Counted from the stretch's first letter, positions 24,815-33,904 are shown. The stretch: DNA of 64,000 nucleotides from Oscillospiraceae bacterium (GCA_018434245.1 JAHDPQ010000083.1:17698-81697), one strand, 5' to 3'. Translations and numbers: made by a program. Notes: generated by a model not told the origin, from the sequence alone.

Positions 24815-26221
24815 ATGACCGCGCGTCTGCGTCGGTTTTTCTCTACAGAATATATGGTTTCTCCCTCCCAGAGGCTGGGGGAGCTGCCCGGTAGTCAGGA
24901 GGCTTATGGCACCGCTTTAAAAATGGCGCTGCCCTCCATGTCCGAAGCTCTACTGGTGGCATTGGTTTCCCTGGTGGATACCATGATGGTCAGCTCGGTG
25001 GGCACCGAAGCCATTGCGGCAGTGGCTCTTTGCACCCAGCCCCGGTTTGTGATCATTACCCCGGTACTGGCACTCAACGTGGCAGTTACTTCCATTGTGG
25101 CCCGGCGCAAGGGAGAAAGCGACGCCATCTCTGCTGGCCATTGCCTGCGGCAGGGGATTCTCATCAGTCTGGTGGTTTCTATTTTGGCGGCGGTTCTGAC
25201 CATGATCTTCCGCTGGGAGATTCTCTGGTTTGTGGGCGCTCAGGCTGACACCATCGAGCAGGCAAACCTCTACCTTGAGTACATTTTGCTGGGCATCCCT
25301 GCATTCTGTGTTTCTGCCACCATCTGCGCCGCCCAGCGGGGAGCAGGATTTACCCGGGTCACCATGCGGGTGAATGTGGTGGCTAATCTGGTCAACATCT
25401 TCTTTAACTACCTGCTGATTGAAGGAAAATTCGGCTTCCCCCGTCTCGAGATCAAGGGAGCAGCCATCGCCACCTCTCTGGGCTGGACCGTGGGATTGTT
25501 TTTGGCTCTTTACAGTGTTTCCGACCGAGAACACTTTTTAACTATTCGCACCAAAGAGGGCTGGCGCTTTGAGAAAAAGACGCTGCAGCCCATGTTTCAG
25601 GTGGCTTCCGGTGCGTTTGTGGAGCAGGCCTTTATGCGGGTGGGCCTTGTCACCTACAGCAGGCTGGTCGCGGGCCTTGGTACCATGATGCTGGCTGCCA
25701 ACACCATCGGGATGAACATTGTTTCCATGAGCTTTTCCATCGGGGATGGCCTTGGGGTTTGCGCGGCCTCTCTGGTGGGGCAGAATCTGGGGAAGAAGCG
25801 CCCCGACCTTGCGGATATGTACGGAAAGGTATGTAGCCGCATTGCAGCGGTGATCTGTTCTATCATCTTTATTTTTTTCGTGCTGCGGGGACGGTGGATC
25901 TTTTCCCTGTTTTCCGATGAACCTGCCATTGTACAGGTCAGTGAAGCTATTATGATCATCATCAGCATCACCACCATGGGGCAGGCCATCCAGCTGGTGT
26001 ACATGGGCTCTCTGCGGGGAGCCGGGGACACCCGCTATACTGCCGTGGTTTCCATGCTCTGCCTGATGATTTTGCGCCCCGGCTTGGCTTGGATTTTGGC
26101 CTACCCGGCGCAGATGGGTCTGATCGGCGCCTGGCTTGGCTTTTTGGCCGATCAGTATCTGCGGCTGCTCCTCACCTACCTGCGCTTTAAAGGTGGCAAG
26201 TGGATGAAGATTCGCCTGTAG
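24815..26221 (+). CDS. MATE-family efflux transporter (second copy)
   Basis: 468 residues and about twelve membrane helices. An N-terminal cytosolic stretch of about 30 residues is followed by the MATE core: PSMSEALLVALVSLVDTMMV, NVAVTSIVARRKGE, AAQRGAGFTRVTM in the middle, and GMNIVSMSFSIGDGLGVCAA and GSLRGAGDTRYT in the second half. It is clearly a different subgroup from the protein at 1194, nearer the NorM/DinF-like branch common in Clostridia. The ATG at 24815 has only a weak AGAAGTGA upstream. The substrate is unknown. Confidence 0.9.
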   Translation: MTARLRRFFSTEYMVSPSQRLGELPGSQEAYGTALKMALPSMSEALLVALVSLVDTMMVSSVGTEAIAAVALCTQPRFVIITPVLALNVAVTSIVARRKGESDAISAGHCLRQGILISLVVSILAAVLTMIFRWEILWFVGAQADTIEQANLYLEYILLGIPAFCVSATICAAQRGAGFTRVTMRVNVVANLVNIFFNYLLIEGKFGFPRLEIKGAAIATSLGWTVGLFLALYSVSDREHFLTIRTKEGWRFEKKTLQPMFQVASGAFVEQAFMRVGLVTYSRLVAGLGTMMLAANTIGMNIVSMSFSIGDGLGVCAASLVGQNLGKKRPDLADMYGKVCSRIAAVICSIIFIFFVLRGRWIFSLFSDEPAIVQVSEAIMIIISITTMGQAIQLVYMGSLRGAGDTRYTAVVSMLCLMILRPGLAWILAYPAQMGLIGAWLGFLADQYLRLLLTYLRFKGGKWMKIRL

Positions 26222-26277
26222 ATCCACCGAGTGCTCCTTAACATTAATGCACATACAGGCTGCAATGCCCCACAAGA

Positions 26278-26312
26278 AAGTCCACCCCGAAAGCTTCGGG
26301 GTGGACTTTGGT
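26278..26312. terminator. shared terminator between the MATE gene and the 50-residue gene
   Basis: AAAGTCCACCCCGAA pairs with TTCGGGGTGGACTTT with almost no loop. It lies between convergent genes and has short T runs on both sides. Confidence 0.75.
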
Positions 26313-26314
26313 TG

Positions 26315-26467
26315 TTAGTCCGAATATTGACCGGAACTCTCCTTGGAGGAGGTCCCCTTCTGGTTTGCCTGCTTGTTTTGGGTATGATTGTTTTCCATCA
26401 TGTTCGCTCCGCCCTTGTTGGAGCTTTTGTTGCTACTCTTAGCTTTGTTATCCTTGTTTTTGGCCAT
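26315..26467 (-). CDS. 50-residue hydrophilic protein, candidate minor small acid-soluble spore protein
   Basis: The product is almost entirely Asn, Lys, Ser, Gln, Gly and Glu (MAKNKDNKAKSSNKSSNKGG ... HTQNKQANQKG), with no hydrophobic core, Cys or Trp. This composition and size recall minor spore proteins of the SspK/N/O/P and gamma types, but no known motif matches. I start at ATG 26467, which follows GAGGTGAT. The upstream region has a good sigma-G-like promoter (26499-26528), supporting forespore expression. Real gene probable; spore role is inference. Confidence 0.6.
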   Translation of the reverse strand: MAKNKDNKAKSSNKSSNKGGANMMENNHTQNKQANQKGTSSKESSGQYSD

Positions 26468-26498
26468 TTCAGAATCACCTCGCTTCCTGTGGTACCAA

Positions 26499-26528
26499 TA
26501 GTATCTGCCCAAATTTGTGATATTATTC
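26499..26528 (-). promoter_or_regulatory. sigma-G-like promoter of the 50-residue gene
   Basis: Minus strand: GAATA (26528-26524), 18 bases, GATACTA (26505-26499). The Bacillus sigma-G consensus is about GHATR-N18-CATWMTA, so there is one mismatch. Confidence 0.5.
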
Positions 26529-26599
26529 AAATATTTGGATGTTTACCCCTCCACTTTTCACATACAACACTAAAATGGTATATAATACACCCAAAACCA

Positions 26600-26628
26600 T
26601 TGAGGTTAAACGGTAGCTGTGTTATAAT
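26600..26628 (+). promoter_or_regulatory. promoter of rubrerythrin
   Basis: TTGAGG (26600-26605), 17 bases, TATAAT (26623-26628). No clear PerR box was found. Confidence 0.65.
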
Positions 26629-26666
26629 AAAGTAACCTTAAATTCATAGCAGAAGGGGACTTTTAT

Positions 26667-27212
26667 ATGACAAAGTACATTTGCACCATTTGCGGTTACG
26701 TTCATGATGGCGACACTCCGCCGGAGTTTTGCCCCCAGTGCAAGGCGCCTGCTTCTAAATTCAAGCCGATGAATCAGGGCTCTCTGGCTTGGGCCGACGA
26801 GCACCGCATCGGCGTGGCCGAAGGCGTGGATCAGGAGATTTTGGAAGAGCTGCGGGCCAACTTTATGGGCGAGTGCACCGAGGTTGGCATGTATCTGGCC
26901 ATGAGCCGTCAGGCCGACCGGGAAGGATACCCCGAAATCGCCGAAGCCTATAAGCGCATTGCCTTTGAGGAAGCAGAGCACGCCGCCAAGTTTGCCGAAC
27001 TGCTGGGCGAAGTAGTTCACGCCGACACCCGCAAGAATCTGGAGCTGCGGGTTGACGCCGAGTACGGTGCCTGCGAGGGCAAAAAGCGTGTGGCCACCAA
27101 AGCCAAGCAGCTAGGTCTGGATGCCATACACGATACCGTTCACGAAATGTGCAAAGACGAAGCACGTCACGGCTGTGCTTTCAAGGGCCTGCTGGACCGC
27201 TATTTTAAATAA
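26667..27212 (+). CDS. reverse rubrerythrin (peroxide-scavenging diiron protein)
   Basis: 181 residues. The rubredoxin-like zinc/iron ribbon is at the N-terminus ([10 protein letters not shown] ... CPQCKAP, residues 6-25) and the ferritin-like diiron domain follows, the order that defines reverse rubrerythrins of Clostridia. Diiron ligands are in [42 protein letters not shown] and [13 protein letters not shown]. It reduces hydrogen peroxide in anaerobes, receiving electrons from NADH-linked partners. The ATG at 26667 has AGAAGGGG before it. Single-gene transcript. Confidence 0.95.
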   Translation: MTKYICTICGYVHDGDTPPEFCPQCKAPASKFKPMNQGSLAWADEHRIGVAEGVDQEILEELRANFMGECTEVGMYLAMSRQADREGYPEIAEAYKRIAFEEAEHAAKFAELLGEVVHADTRKNLELRVDAEYGACEGKKRVATKAKQLGLDAIHDTVHEMCKDEARHGCAFKGLLDRYFK

Positions 27213-27299
27213 AGCATAAAAGCTATGCCGAATTTTTGGCAGACGGTTTGCCTGGCGTAGCCTTTGATGAGTTAATTTTAAGAGAATTTAAAATGCTAC

Positions 27300-27328
27300 T
27301 TGCAATACACGGCAAAATCTGATAAAAT
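27300..27328 (+). promoter_or_regulatory. promoter of rpmB
   Basis: TTGCAA (27300-27305), 17 bases, TAAAAT (27323-27328). Confidence 0.65.
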
Positions 27329-27384
27329 ACTAATGTTGTCCTACTCAAGGATGCGTATTATTTCAGACAAAGGAGGTGCAGACT

Positions 27385-27573
27385 ATGGCTAAATGCGACA
27401 TCTGCGGCAAAGGTGTTTCGTTCGGAATTCAAGTGTCCCACTCCCATAGGAGAAGCAACCGCACCTGGAGGCCCAACGTCAAGCGCGTCAAAGCAATGGT
27501 AAAGGGCGCTCCCTGCCGCATCTATGCCTGCACCCGTTGCCTGCGCTCGGACAAGGTAACCCGCGCGCAATAA
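27385..27573 (+). CDS. rpmB: 50S ribosomal protein L28, zinc-binding form
   Basis: 62 residues, MAKCDICGKGVSFGIQVSHS start, with four cysteines in two CxxC pairs (CDIC and CTRC), so this is the zinc-ribbon paralogue type. HRRSNRTWRPNVKRV is the rRNA-binding core. ATG 27385 follows AAAGGAGGTG by six bases; the ATG nine bases earlier overlaps this site less well. Confidence 0.97.
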   Translation: MAKCDICGKGVSFGIQVSHSHRRSNRTWRPNVKRVKAMVKGAPCRIYACTRCLRSDKVTRAQ

Positions 27574-27592
27574 AGCAGGAGCCACAAAACGC

Positions 27593-27621
27593 AAGGCCAC
27601 CTACTTCGGTGGCCTTTTTGT
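27593..27621 (+). terminator. terminator of rpmB
   Basis: AGGCCACC and GGTGGCCT with loop TACTTC, followed by TTTT. Confidence 0.85.
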
Positions 27622-27665
27622 GTTGTCTGAATGTTTGACACTCCATAGACGGATCTTGCCGGAGT

Positions 27666-28769
27666 TTACTCCTCCCCACCGGCAATGGCCCGATTTTTTT
27701 TGCGCTGCATGATTTCAAACATCCCCCAGATCAGGAGGGGAAGCCCCAGCTGAAAGGCCCAGGAGTAAAAGGGATAGAGGTTGAGGAGGTTTTCCAGATC
27801 CATAATGTTGCTCACCACCACCATGCTCAGGGCAAAGGAGAGCAGCCCCACCGGCGCGGTCAGGGACTCGGGCTGGTCGCTGCCCAAAAGATAAGAGATG
27901 CCCTCTACGGCAGCACGCAGGCAGACGGTATACTTGGTCAATCCGCTCAGCAGCAGCACAATGGAGACGATCTCCTCCAAGCGGGAAAGGAAGTCCCCTA
28001 CGTGAATCAGCTTGACGGCGCTGTGAGTCTGAAAATACAGGCGGCTGAGCATGGGTTCCCCCAGCAGCAGCAGGCTGCAAAGGAGCATGAGCAGCAGAAT
28101 GACGGCGGACCAGAACACCCCGTGGCGGAAAATCCTAGGAAGGTCGGCGGGGTTCTGGCGCCGGGAGAGAAGGGGTAGAAAGACCACACACTCCAAAAGG
28201 GGGAAGGAAAGATACCACACGCCGCTGCGCAAAAGGTCGGAGGGACTGCGGCGGAGCATGGGAAATAGGTTCATAGCCTTCATATCCTTGATGGAGGTGA
28301 GAAAAATAAACAGCGCAACCCCCAGCACCGCCACAAATACAATGAGGGCCCATCGCCCCATAATGGCTTCTCCGCTGCGGGAAAGATAAATCCCTGCCAG
28401 GGTAAAGAGGATCAAAATCAGGTGATAAGGGGGATTTCGCAGGCTGTTGACCCGCCCAAACTCGCTGAGGGTACGCATCAGCAAAGCGGAAAGGTGGAGG
28501 AAGTACACCACAAACAACAGGGTGATCAAGTTGCCTCCCACCCGTCCAAACAGGGAGGAAAGCCCTTCAAAAAAGCTGTGCTCCCCGTTGAGGCGAAGGA
28601 TTCTGGCGTAAAGGGAGACGATGAGAAGAGCGCAGATTCCCGCCAGCAAAAAGGTCAGCCAAGAGTCCCGGCCACCGTAATGGTTGATACCGAAGAGAGC
28701 GCTGTTTCCCGTTAAGAATAAAACCATCAGGCAGATGGCCTGACGCACAGACATTTCCTGAGCCTTCAT
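27666..28769 (-). CDS. gerAB: GerAB-type spore germination receptor permease subunit
   Basis: Inner-membrane B subunit of a germinant receptor, of the amino-acid permease-like (APC) superfamily. It has 367 residues and about ten transmembrane helices; MSVRQAICLMVLFLTGNSAL is the typical opening. ARILRLNGEHSFFEGLSSLFG and the late NLLNLYPFYSWAFQLGLPLL fit the spore-permease family. Last gene of the operon, 130 bases after the 69-residue gene. The start is uncertain between 28769 and the ATG five codons later. The germinant is unknown. Confidence 0.9.
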   Translation of the reverse strand: MKAQEMSVRQAICLMVLFLTGNSALFGINHYGGRDSWLTFLLAGICALLIVSLYARILRLNGEHSFFEGLSSLFGRVGGNLITLLFVVYFLHLSALLMRTLSEFGRVNSLRNPPYHLILILFTLAGIYLSRSGEAIMGRWALIVFVAVLGVALFIFLTSIKDMKAMNLFPMLRRSPSDLLRSGVWYLSFPLLECVVFLPLLSRRQNPADLPRIFRHGVFWSAVILLLMLLCSLLLLGEPMLSRLYFQTHSAVKLIHVGDFLSRLEEIVSIVLLLSGLTKYTVCLRAAVEGISYLLGSDQPESLTAPVGLLSFALSMVVVSNIMDLENLLNLYPFYSWAFQLGLPLLIWGMFEIMQRKKNRAIAGGEE

Positions 28770-28899
28770 AGATCAACTGGCCTTTCCCAACAGGCTGGCA
28801 GAACGCTTGCATTCCGCAGCTCTAGAATTTGATAAACGCGACCACAGGGGTTCCCCTTGGGGAAGCTACCATAAATGGCCAAAGCCTTCGGGCCTTTGC

Positions 28900-29109
28900 T
28901 TACTGGAAGCGTGCAAATAGGTCGATGATTTTGGGCATTTCCGGAAGCAGGGTGACCGCCACGATTATGGTGGCGCTGAGCAGCAACAGCGCCAGATACC
29001 AGAGGTTGACCTTTCTGCCCCGCTGCTCTTTGTAAGGGCGATAGTCCCAAAGGTAAATCCCGAGAAACATCGCCGCCAAGAGGATTACATCCATGACTTG
29101 ATCTTTCAT
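28900..29109 (-). CDS. 69-residue two-helix membrane protein inside the ger operon
   Basis: Starts with an ATGA overlap with the gerAC stop, so it is translationally coupled. Two hydrophobic helices (about 7-22 and 38-57) flank a basic loop, DYRPYKEQRGRK. Some germinant receptors carry a small fourth D subunit with two membrane helices, and this protein has the right size and place to be one. Family membership cannot be confirmed by eye. Confidence 0.6.
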   Translation of the reverse strand: MKDQVMDVILLAAMFLGIYLWDYRPYKEQRGRKVNLWYLALLLLSATIIVAVTLLPEMPKIIDLFARFQ

Positions 29110-30230
29110 ACGCCCCGCACAATGCCCGAATCCAGTATCTCCACGGTGACGTTGACCTCCATGGATACCCCCGGCCGGCCCTCCTCGCTCTTAGATTCAA
29201 TGGCTTCCCATAGGGAGCCATCCTTCATATAGATGTCGTGCTCCCAATCGGCAACATTGGTATCCCCTTTTTGCCGCTGGTAGTCCAACAGCTCCAACAT
29301 CCGGTCGCACAGGGCCTGAGCCGCCGCCTGCTCCAACGCAGATTTAACGGAAGGGTCCCGAAGATCCGATCCGGCAGCGGCCTGATCCAGTTGCCCTTTG
29401 GCCCGGATGTCCAGCTGGAAGACGACGTGCTCCGCCTCTTGCCAAAAGGAGCGCTTCGTTTTGCTTTGGGTGATGTGGATGGTGGATTTTTTCTCACCGC
29501 CCGGCAGCTCAAAGGCTAAATCGTGGGAGCCCAGACGCCCCGCCCCAAAGAGGTAAAAGGGGATGTAGGCTTCGGGTAGGGTGTAGCTCAGACTGTCCTG
29601 CCGGAACACCGCCAGCCCCTCCAGCTGGATGCAGGTGTCCTCCTGAGTGGTCGGCTCCGCCTTGACGACGGGAAGGATCAGGGACTTTCCCGGTGTCTGC
29701 AGGGCATCCAGAGCGTTGTAGATGGAGACATCTCTTGGTTGGAGCTGAGTATCGTTGGCGTGGGCAATCATCTTGCTCAAAGCGTAGGAGGCTACCGAAA
29801 GATCCTGCCCCTTGGCGGCAAGAATTTCTTCCGCCGTCTCCCCTAACGAAATCGCCAGCTGTATGGTCTCCCGGATGTTGACATCCCGCAAAAAGCCGTC
29901 CAGCAGACTGGCGATTCCCTGCTCCGCCACCTGATGGCTGAGAACGATCACCTCCATGTTCCCATAGTGAAACTGGCGGCTCAGCTTGGATTTAGCCTGC
30001 TCCAAAGCTTGGGGGACCGTTGCTCCTTCCAGAGAAACCGGGTAGGATTTGACACCCTCCTGCAGGCTGCCTTCCAGATTAATCAGCTCCAGAGTCACCT
30101 TGTAGCCTTCCCGGGACTGGTCAATGGCCATCCCCGCCACAATGTCAAACTCGTTTAGCTCCCGGTAATTCCCGCACCCGCCCAGAAGCAGCAGAAGGCA
30201 GAGCACCGGCGGGATCAGCCTGTGCTTCAA
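29106..30230 (-). CDS. gerAC: GerAC-type germination receptor lipoprotein
   Basis: C subunit of the germinant receptor, anchored outside the forespore inner membrane. 374 residues from TTG 30230, which overlaps the gerAA stop as TTGA. The signal peptide ends with the lipobox LLGGC (Cys19). NYRELNEFDIVAGMAIDQS is the family's first landmark; NMEVIVLSHQVAEQGI and RDVNIRET follow. The body matches GerAC length. Confidence 0.93.
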   Translation of the reverse strand: MKHRLIPPVLCLLLLLGGCGNYRELNEFDIVAGMAIDQSREGYKVTLELINLEGSLQEGVKSYPVSLEGATVPQALEQAKSKLSRQFHYGNMEVIVLSHQVAEQGIASLLDGFLRDVNIRETIQLAISLGETAEEILAAKGQDLSVASYALSKMIAHANDTQLQPRDVSIYNALDALQTPGKSLILPVVKAEPTTQEDTCIQLEGLAVFRQDSLSYTLPEAYIPFYLFGAGRLGSHDLAFELPGGEKKSTIHITQSKTKRSFWQEAEHVVFQLDIRAKGQLDQAAAGSDLRDPSVKSALEQAAAQALCDRMLELLDYQRQKGDTNVADWEHDIYMKDGSLWEAIESKSEEGRPGVSMEVNVTVEILDSGIVRGV

Positions 30231-31783
30231 TTCCACCACCGCCTTTTGGTTTGCCCCAGCCGGGTGAGGTGGGAGGGGGAGGCGATGGCGGCAGGCCTCT
30301 GACGCATCTGCCAAAGGGGAGCACGGAATCCAATGTCCTTAAACTGCTGATATTGCAGATCTCCGGTGGGGGAAATCTGCCACAGTCCAAAGGATTTGAG
30401 CCGCAGCATGTGGACGAGGAGAAAGGCGCAGCCCATGGTCAGCCCAGGGAATCCACCAAAGGCGGCAAAGGCAAAGAGAAACATCCGGGCCATCAAAGTG
30501 GGGGCGTTGAGCTTTGGCACCAGCAAACTGGTGATTCCGGTGAGGGCCACCATGATGATTACCAGAGAGGAGACGATTTTGGCGTCCACCGCCGCGGAAC
30601 CCAGCACCAGAGCACCCACCACACTCATGGCCTGCCCCACGCCGCTGGTCATCCGCACCCCCGTTTCCCGCAGGATGTCAAACATCACCAGCATCAGCAG
30701 CAGCTCCAACGCCATGGGAAAAGGAACGTTCAGCCGCTCGCTGGCAATGTTCAGCAGCAGGGAGGTGGGCAGAAGCTCATAGTGGTAGGTGGTGACCACC
30801 AAGTAAAGGGATGGGGTGAGGATGCTGAGCAGAAACCCCATAATCCGCAGCATCCGGGAAAAAGAGGTGTAGTAAAAGCTCAAGTAATAGTCCTCGTTGC
30901 TCTGAAAGTTCTCAATAAACAGGTAGGGGATGGTCAACACCACAGGGGTTCCGTCCAGCACAATGGCAATCCGCCCTTCCAGCAGCTTGCCCGCCACTAC
31001 ATCGGGGCGCTCGGTGTATCCTGTGGAGCGAAAGGGGGACAGGGGATTGTCCCGAATCAGCTCGTTGAGGTAGTTTGCGTCCAGCACCCCATCGATGTCG
31101 ATGGAGTCCAGCCGCCGCCATAATTCCTCCAAAGCCGGACGGTTGACCAGACTGTCCAAATAGCAGATACAGGCCTGAGTGCGGGAGCGCACCCCAAAGC
31201 TGCGCATCTCCATCTTGAGGTCGTGGGTGCGCAGCCGCCGATGCAGAAAGGCAAGGTTGAGGATTAAGGATTCCCCAAAGCCTTCCTTGGGTCCGGAAAG
31301 GGCGATTTCCCCGTCGGGCTCCGAAACTCCCCGCAACGGGAATCCCTGCGTGCTGAGTGTGAGAGCTTTGTTTTCTCCGGGGACAAAGAGCACCGAATCC
31401 CCGTAGGTCACCGCCTCCACAACCTGTTGAAAATTCTCGATGGCAGTGGGGTTGTGGACCAGAAGCACCTGCCTTGCTACGGCGTCCAGATAGCCTTCTT
31501 CGGTGCGTTTCAGCTCGGAGTAGGTCAGGGGCCAGATGATGTTTTCGCTCACAAAGCCGTTGTCGATCATTCCGGCGCAGTAAGCCACCACATACTGCTG
31601 GGCGGGGTCCTTCTGGCTCTGCACCTCCCGCACCAGGAAGGTATCGTCCTTATCAAACAAGCTTTTGAGTGTCTCCACATTTTCCGCAAGGCTTGGGGAA
31701 ACGGGAATTTCTTTCAGCTCCTCATTGAGCTTCTGCATCTGCTGGGAAATCTTCTGTTCCGGTTGGTTCTTCTGCCTGGACAA
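30227..31783 (-). CDS. gerAA: GerAA-type germination receptor subunit
   Basis: A subunit of the germinant receptor, 518 residues from TTG 31783, which is chosen because AAGGAG lies nine bases upstream. The N-terminal cytosolic half contains FLVREVQSQKD, CAGMIDNGFVSENIIWPL and GPKEGFGESLILNLAFLHRR with RSFGVRSRTQ. The C-terminal half has four to six membrane helices and the conserved VPFPMALELLLMLVMFDILR and ETGVRMTSGVGQAMSVVGAL stretch. First gene of gerAA-gerAC-69aa-gerAB, under a sigma-G-like promoter. Confidence 0.95.
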   Translation of the reverse strand: MSRQKNQPEQKISQQMQKLNEELKEIPVSPSLAENVETLKSLFDKDDTFLVREVQSQKDPAQQYVVAYCAGMIDNGFVSENIIWPLTYSELKRTEEGYLDAVARQVLLVHNPTAIENFQQVVEAVTYGDSVLFVPGENKALTLSTQGFPLRGVSEPDGEIALSGPKEGFGESLILNLAFLHRRLRTHDLKMEMRSFGVRSRTQACICYLDSLVNRPALEELWRRLDSIDIDGVLDANYLNELIRDNPLSPFRSTGYTERPDVVAGKLLEGRIAIVLDGTPVVLTIPYLFIENFQSNEDYYLSFYYTSFSRMLRIMGFLLSILTPSLYLVVTTYHYELLPTSLLLNIASERLNVPFPMALELLLMLVMFDILRETGVRMTSGVGQAMSVVGALVLGSAAVDAKIVSSLVIIMVALTGITSLLVPKLNAPTLMARMFLFAFAAFGGFPGLTMGCAFLLVHMLRLKSFGLWQISPTGDLQYQQFKDIGFRAPLWQMRQRPAAIASPSHLTRLGQTKRRWWN

Positions 31784-31816
31784 TTGACATTTCTCCTTTG
31801 TCAAAGGGATGCAATT

Positions 31817-31845
31817 AGTATGCATCTCTTCGTGCAGAACATACC
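31817..31845 (-). promoter_or_regulatory. sigma-G-like promoter of the ger operon
   Basis: Minus strand: GTATG (31845-31841), 17 bases, CATACTA (31823-31817). The -10 matches the Bacillus sigma-G consensus CATWMTA exactly; the spacer is one base short of the usual 18. This fits forespore expression of germinant receptors. Confidence 0.6.
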
Positions 31846-32071
31846 CTTTGCATCTGGGAAGAACGCCTATGCCCCAGTCAGAAAGCAGATTTTTCCAGCC
31901 GATTTGCCTTGTGGGAATCTCACAGAAATTGCCGGGAATCCCCTGAGAAAAGTTGGCCCCCAAAATATGATATTATAGTTTAAAATTACTTTTTTAGGCT
32001 GGTGAGGACCGGGATTTTGTGTTATGCTATAAAGGAGTGTGTAATGGAATCTCGGATGAGGATGTGAAAAC

Positions 32072-33556
32072 GTGGAGATCGGTTTTGATGCGGATCTTTA
32101 TATGCAAAAACAGAGCGCTCAAATTCTGGAGCGGATGGAAAAATCCAAGGGAAAGCTCTATCTGGAGTTTGGCGGCAAGCTTTTTGATGACTACCACGCC
32201 GCCCGGGTGCTTCCCGGTTTTGATGTCAACGGAAAAATCAAGCTGCTGCAAAAATTGCGGGATAAGGCGGAAATTCTTCTGTGCATCAAGGCGCAGGATA
32301 TTGAAAAGAACAAAATACGTGCCGACTTAGGTATCACCTACGATATGGATGTCTTTCGGCTGATCGATAATTTGCGGGGGATGGGGCTTGCCGTCAATTC
32401 GGTGGTCATCACCCTGTTTGATGGACAACCCTCTGCCGACGCCTTCCGTAAAAAGCTGGAAATGCGGGGAGTCAAGGCCTTTATTCACCGCCGCACCAAG
32501 GGCTACCCCACCGATATTTCGCTGATTGTCAGCGACGAGGGCTACGGTGCCAACCCCTATATCCCCACCACCTGTCCCTTGGTGGTGGTCACTGCTCCCG
32601 GCCCAGGCAGCGGCAAGCTGGCCACTTGCCTCTCCCAAATCTATCATGAGCGCAAGCGGGGAAGCGACGCGGGATACGCCAAGTTTGAAACTTTCCCCAT
32701 CTGGAATATTTCCCTCAAGCATCCGGTCAATATGGCCTACGAGGCTGCCACCGCCGATTTGGACGATGTGAATATGATCGACCCCTTCCATCTGGAGGCC
32801 TATGGGAAAACCACCGTCAATTACAACCGGGACATCGAGGTGTTTCCGGTGGTCAAAACCATTCTGTCTCGCACCTCCAATGTGGGCTCTACCTACCAGT
32901 CCCCCACCGACATGGGGGTGAACATGGCGGGGTTCTGCATCTCCGACGACGAGGTCTGCCGGGAGGCAGCCAAGCAGGAAATCATCCGCCGCCACTTCCA
33001 CACCATGGTGGATTACAAGCTGGGCCGGGTGGACTATCAGGCGGTGAAGAAGATTGAGATGATCATGAGCCAGCTGGATATTTCCGGGGACGACAGGCGG
33101 GTGATGGCCGCCGCTTTGGCCAAGATGCAGGAAAAGGATGCTCCTGCCACCGCCATTGAGCTTCCGGGAGGCAGAATTGTCACCGGGCGGGAAACCACTC
33201 TGATGAAGGCCCCTGCCAGCGCCCTCATCAACGCCATCAAGCAGATGGCGGGGCTGGCCGACGATCTCTACCTCATATCCCCGGTGGTGCTGGAGCCTAT
33301 CATCAAACTCAAGCAGCTGAATCTGGGGGCCCACAGCCTCACCCTGAATCTGGAGGAGGTTCTCATCTGCCTTTCCATCTGTGCCGCCACCAACCCCACA
33401 GTGGAGCATGCCATGAACCAGCTGCCTAAGCTCCGGGGCTGCGAGGCCCACGCCAGCTACATTGTTCCCGACGGGGACGAAAAAACCATGCGCCGATTGG
33501 GACTAAACCTCACCTGTGAGCCGGTGTTCCCCAGCGAGGATTTGTATTACGAATAA
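32072..33556 (+). CDS. DUF1846 family protein
   Basis: 494 residues, the family's full length, widespread in anaerobic Bacillota. Recognisable stretches: EIGFDADLYMQKQSAQILER at the start, YLEFGGKLFDDYHAARVLPG, HRRTKGYPTDISLIVSDEGY, VVTAPGPGSGKLATCLSQ (a P-loop-like GPGSGK) and YQSPTDMGVNMAGFCI. The function is not established. The start is GTG 32072 after GAGGATG. Monocistronic. Confidence 0.9.
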   Translation: MEIGFDADLYMQKQSAQILERMEKSKGKLYLEFGGKLFDDYHAARVLPGFDVNGKIKLLQKLRDKAEILLCIKAQDIEKNKIRADLGITYDMDVFRLIDNLRGMGLAVNSVVITLFDGQPSADAFRKKLEMRGVKAFIHRRTKGYPTDISLIVSDEGYGANPYIPTTCPLVVVTAPGPGSGKLATCLSQIYHERKRGSDAGYAKFETFPIWNISLKHPVNMAYEAATADLDDVNMIDPFHLEAYGKTTVNYNRDIEVFPVVKTILSRTSNVGSTYQSPTDMGVNMAGFCISDDEVCREAAKQEIIRRHFHTMVDYKLGRVDYQAVKKIEMIMSQLDISGDDRRVMAAALAKMQEKDAPATAIELPGGRIVTGRETTLMKAPASALINAIKQMAGLADDLYLISPVVLEPIIKLKQLNLGAHSLTLNLEEVLICLSICAATNPTVEHAMNQLPKLRGCEAHASYIVPDGDEKTMRRLGLNLTCEPVFPSEDLYYE

Positions 33557-33570
33557 AGGTAACTAGTATA

Positions 33571-33600
33571 AATACCCCTGCCGAAGGCGGGGGTATTGTT
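33571..33600 (+). terminator. terminator of the DUF1846 gene
   Basis: AATACCCCTGCC-GAA-GGCGGGGGTATT stem with one mismatch, followed by GTT. Confidence 0.65.
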
Positions 33601-33613
33601 CTGCATAATCATA

Positions 33614-33904
33614 TCATAAAACCCTTGGGTGGCTATTTCTGTCATGAAGGTATTTGCGAAACTTGCTGCACACCTCTGATGCACAGCGCTCGCAAAGATG
33701 TTTCCCATTCACGCACACCATCCAACGAAAACTGCCGCCTCCACAAATACAGCACCAAGGGCTGTGCCGGGTAATCATCAGGCGGGCACTTTCCTGTTCA
33801 ACCAGAAGATCAACAGGCGTTGTTTCTTCCCAACCTAAGGCGGTGGCATATTCCAGCAGGATAGGGGATGCAATGTCTTTGAGCAGCAGCTTCTTTTTCA
33901 TCAA
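33614..33904 (-). CDS. AbrB/SpoVT-like small regulator with C-terminal zinc-ribbon
   Basis: 96 residues. The N-terminal half (ILLEYATALGWEETTPVDLL, VEQESARLMITRHSP) resembles the swapped-hairpin AbrB DNA-binding fold, where an LGW-type turn is followed by a strand pair. The C-terminal half carries CCICGG ... CERCASEVC, like the Cys-rich tail of some AbrB-type transition-state regulators. The start is either TTG 33904 (nine bases from AGGAG) or the next ATG 33901. Divergent from an Xre regulator across two matching palindromes. DNA-binding role is inference. Confidence 0.5.
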   Translation of the reverse strand: MMKKKLLLKDIASPILLEYATALGWEETTPVDLLVEQESARLMITRHSPWCCICGGGSFRWMVCVNGKHLCERCASEVCSKFRKYLHDRNSHPRVL

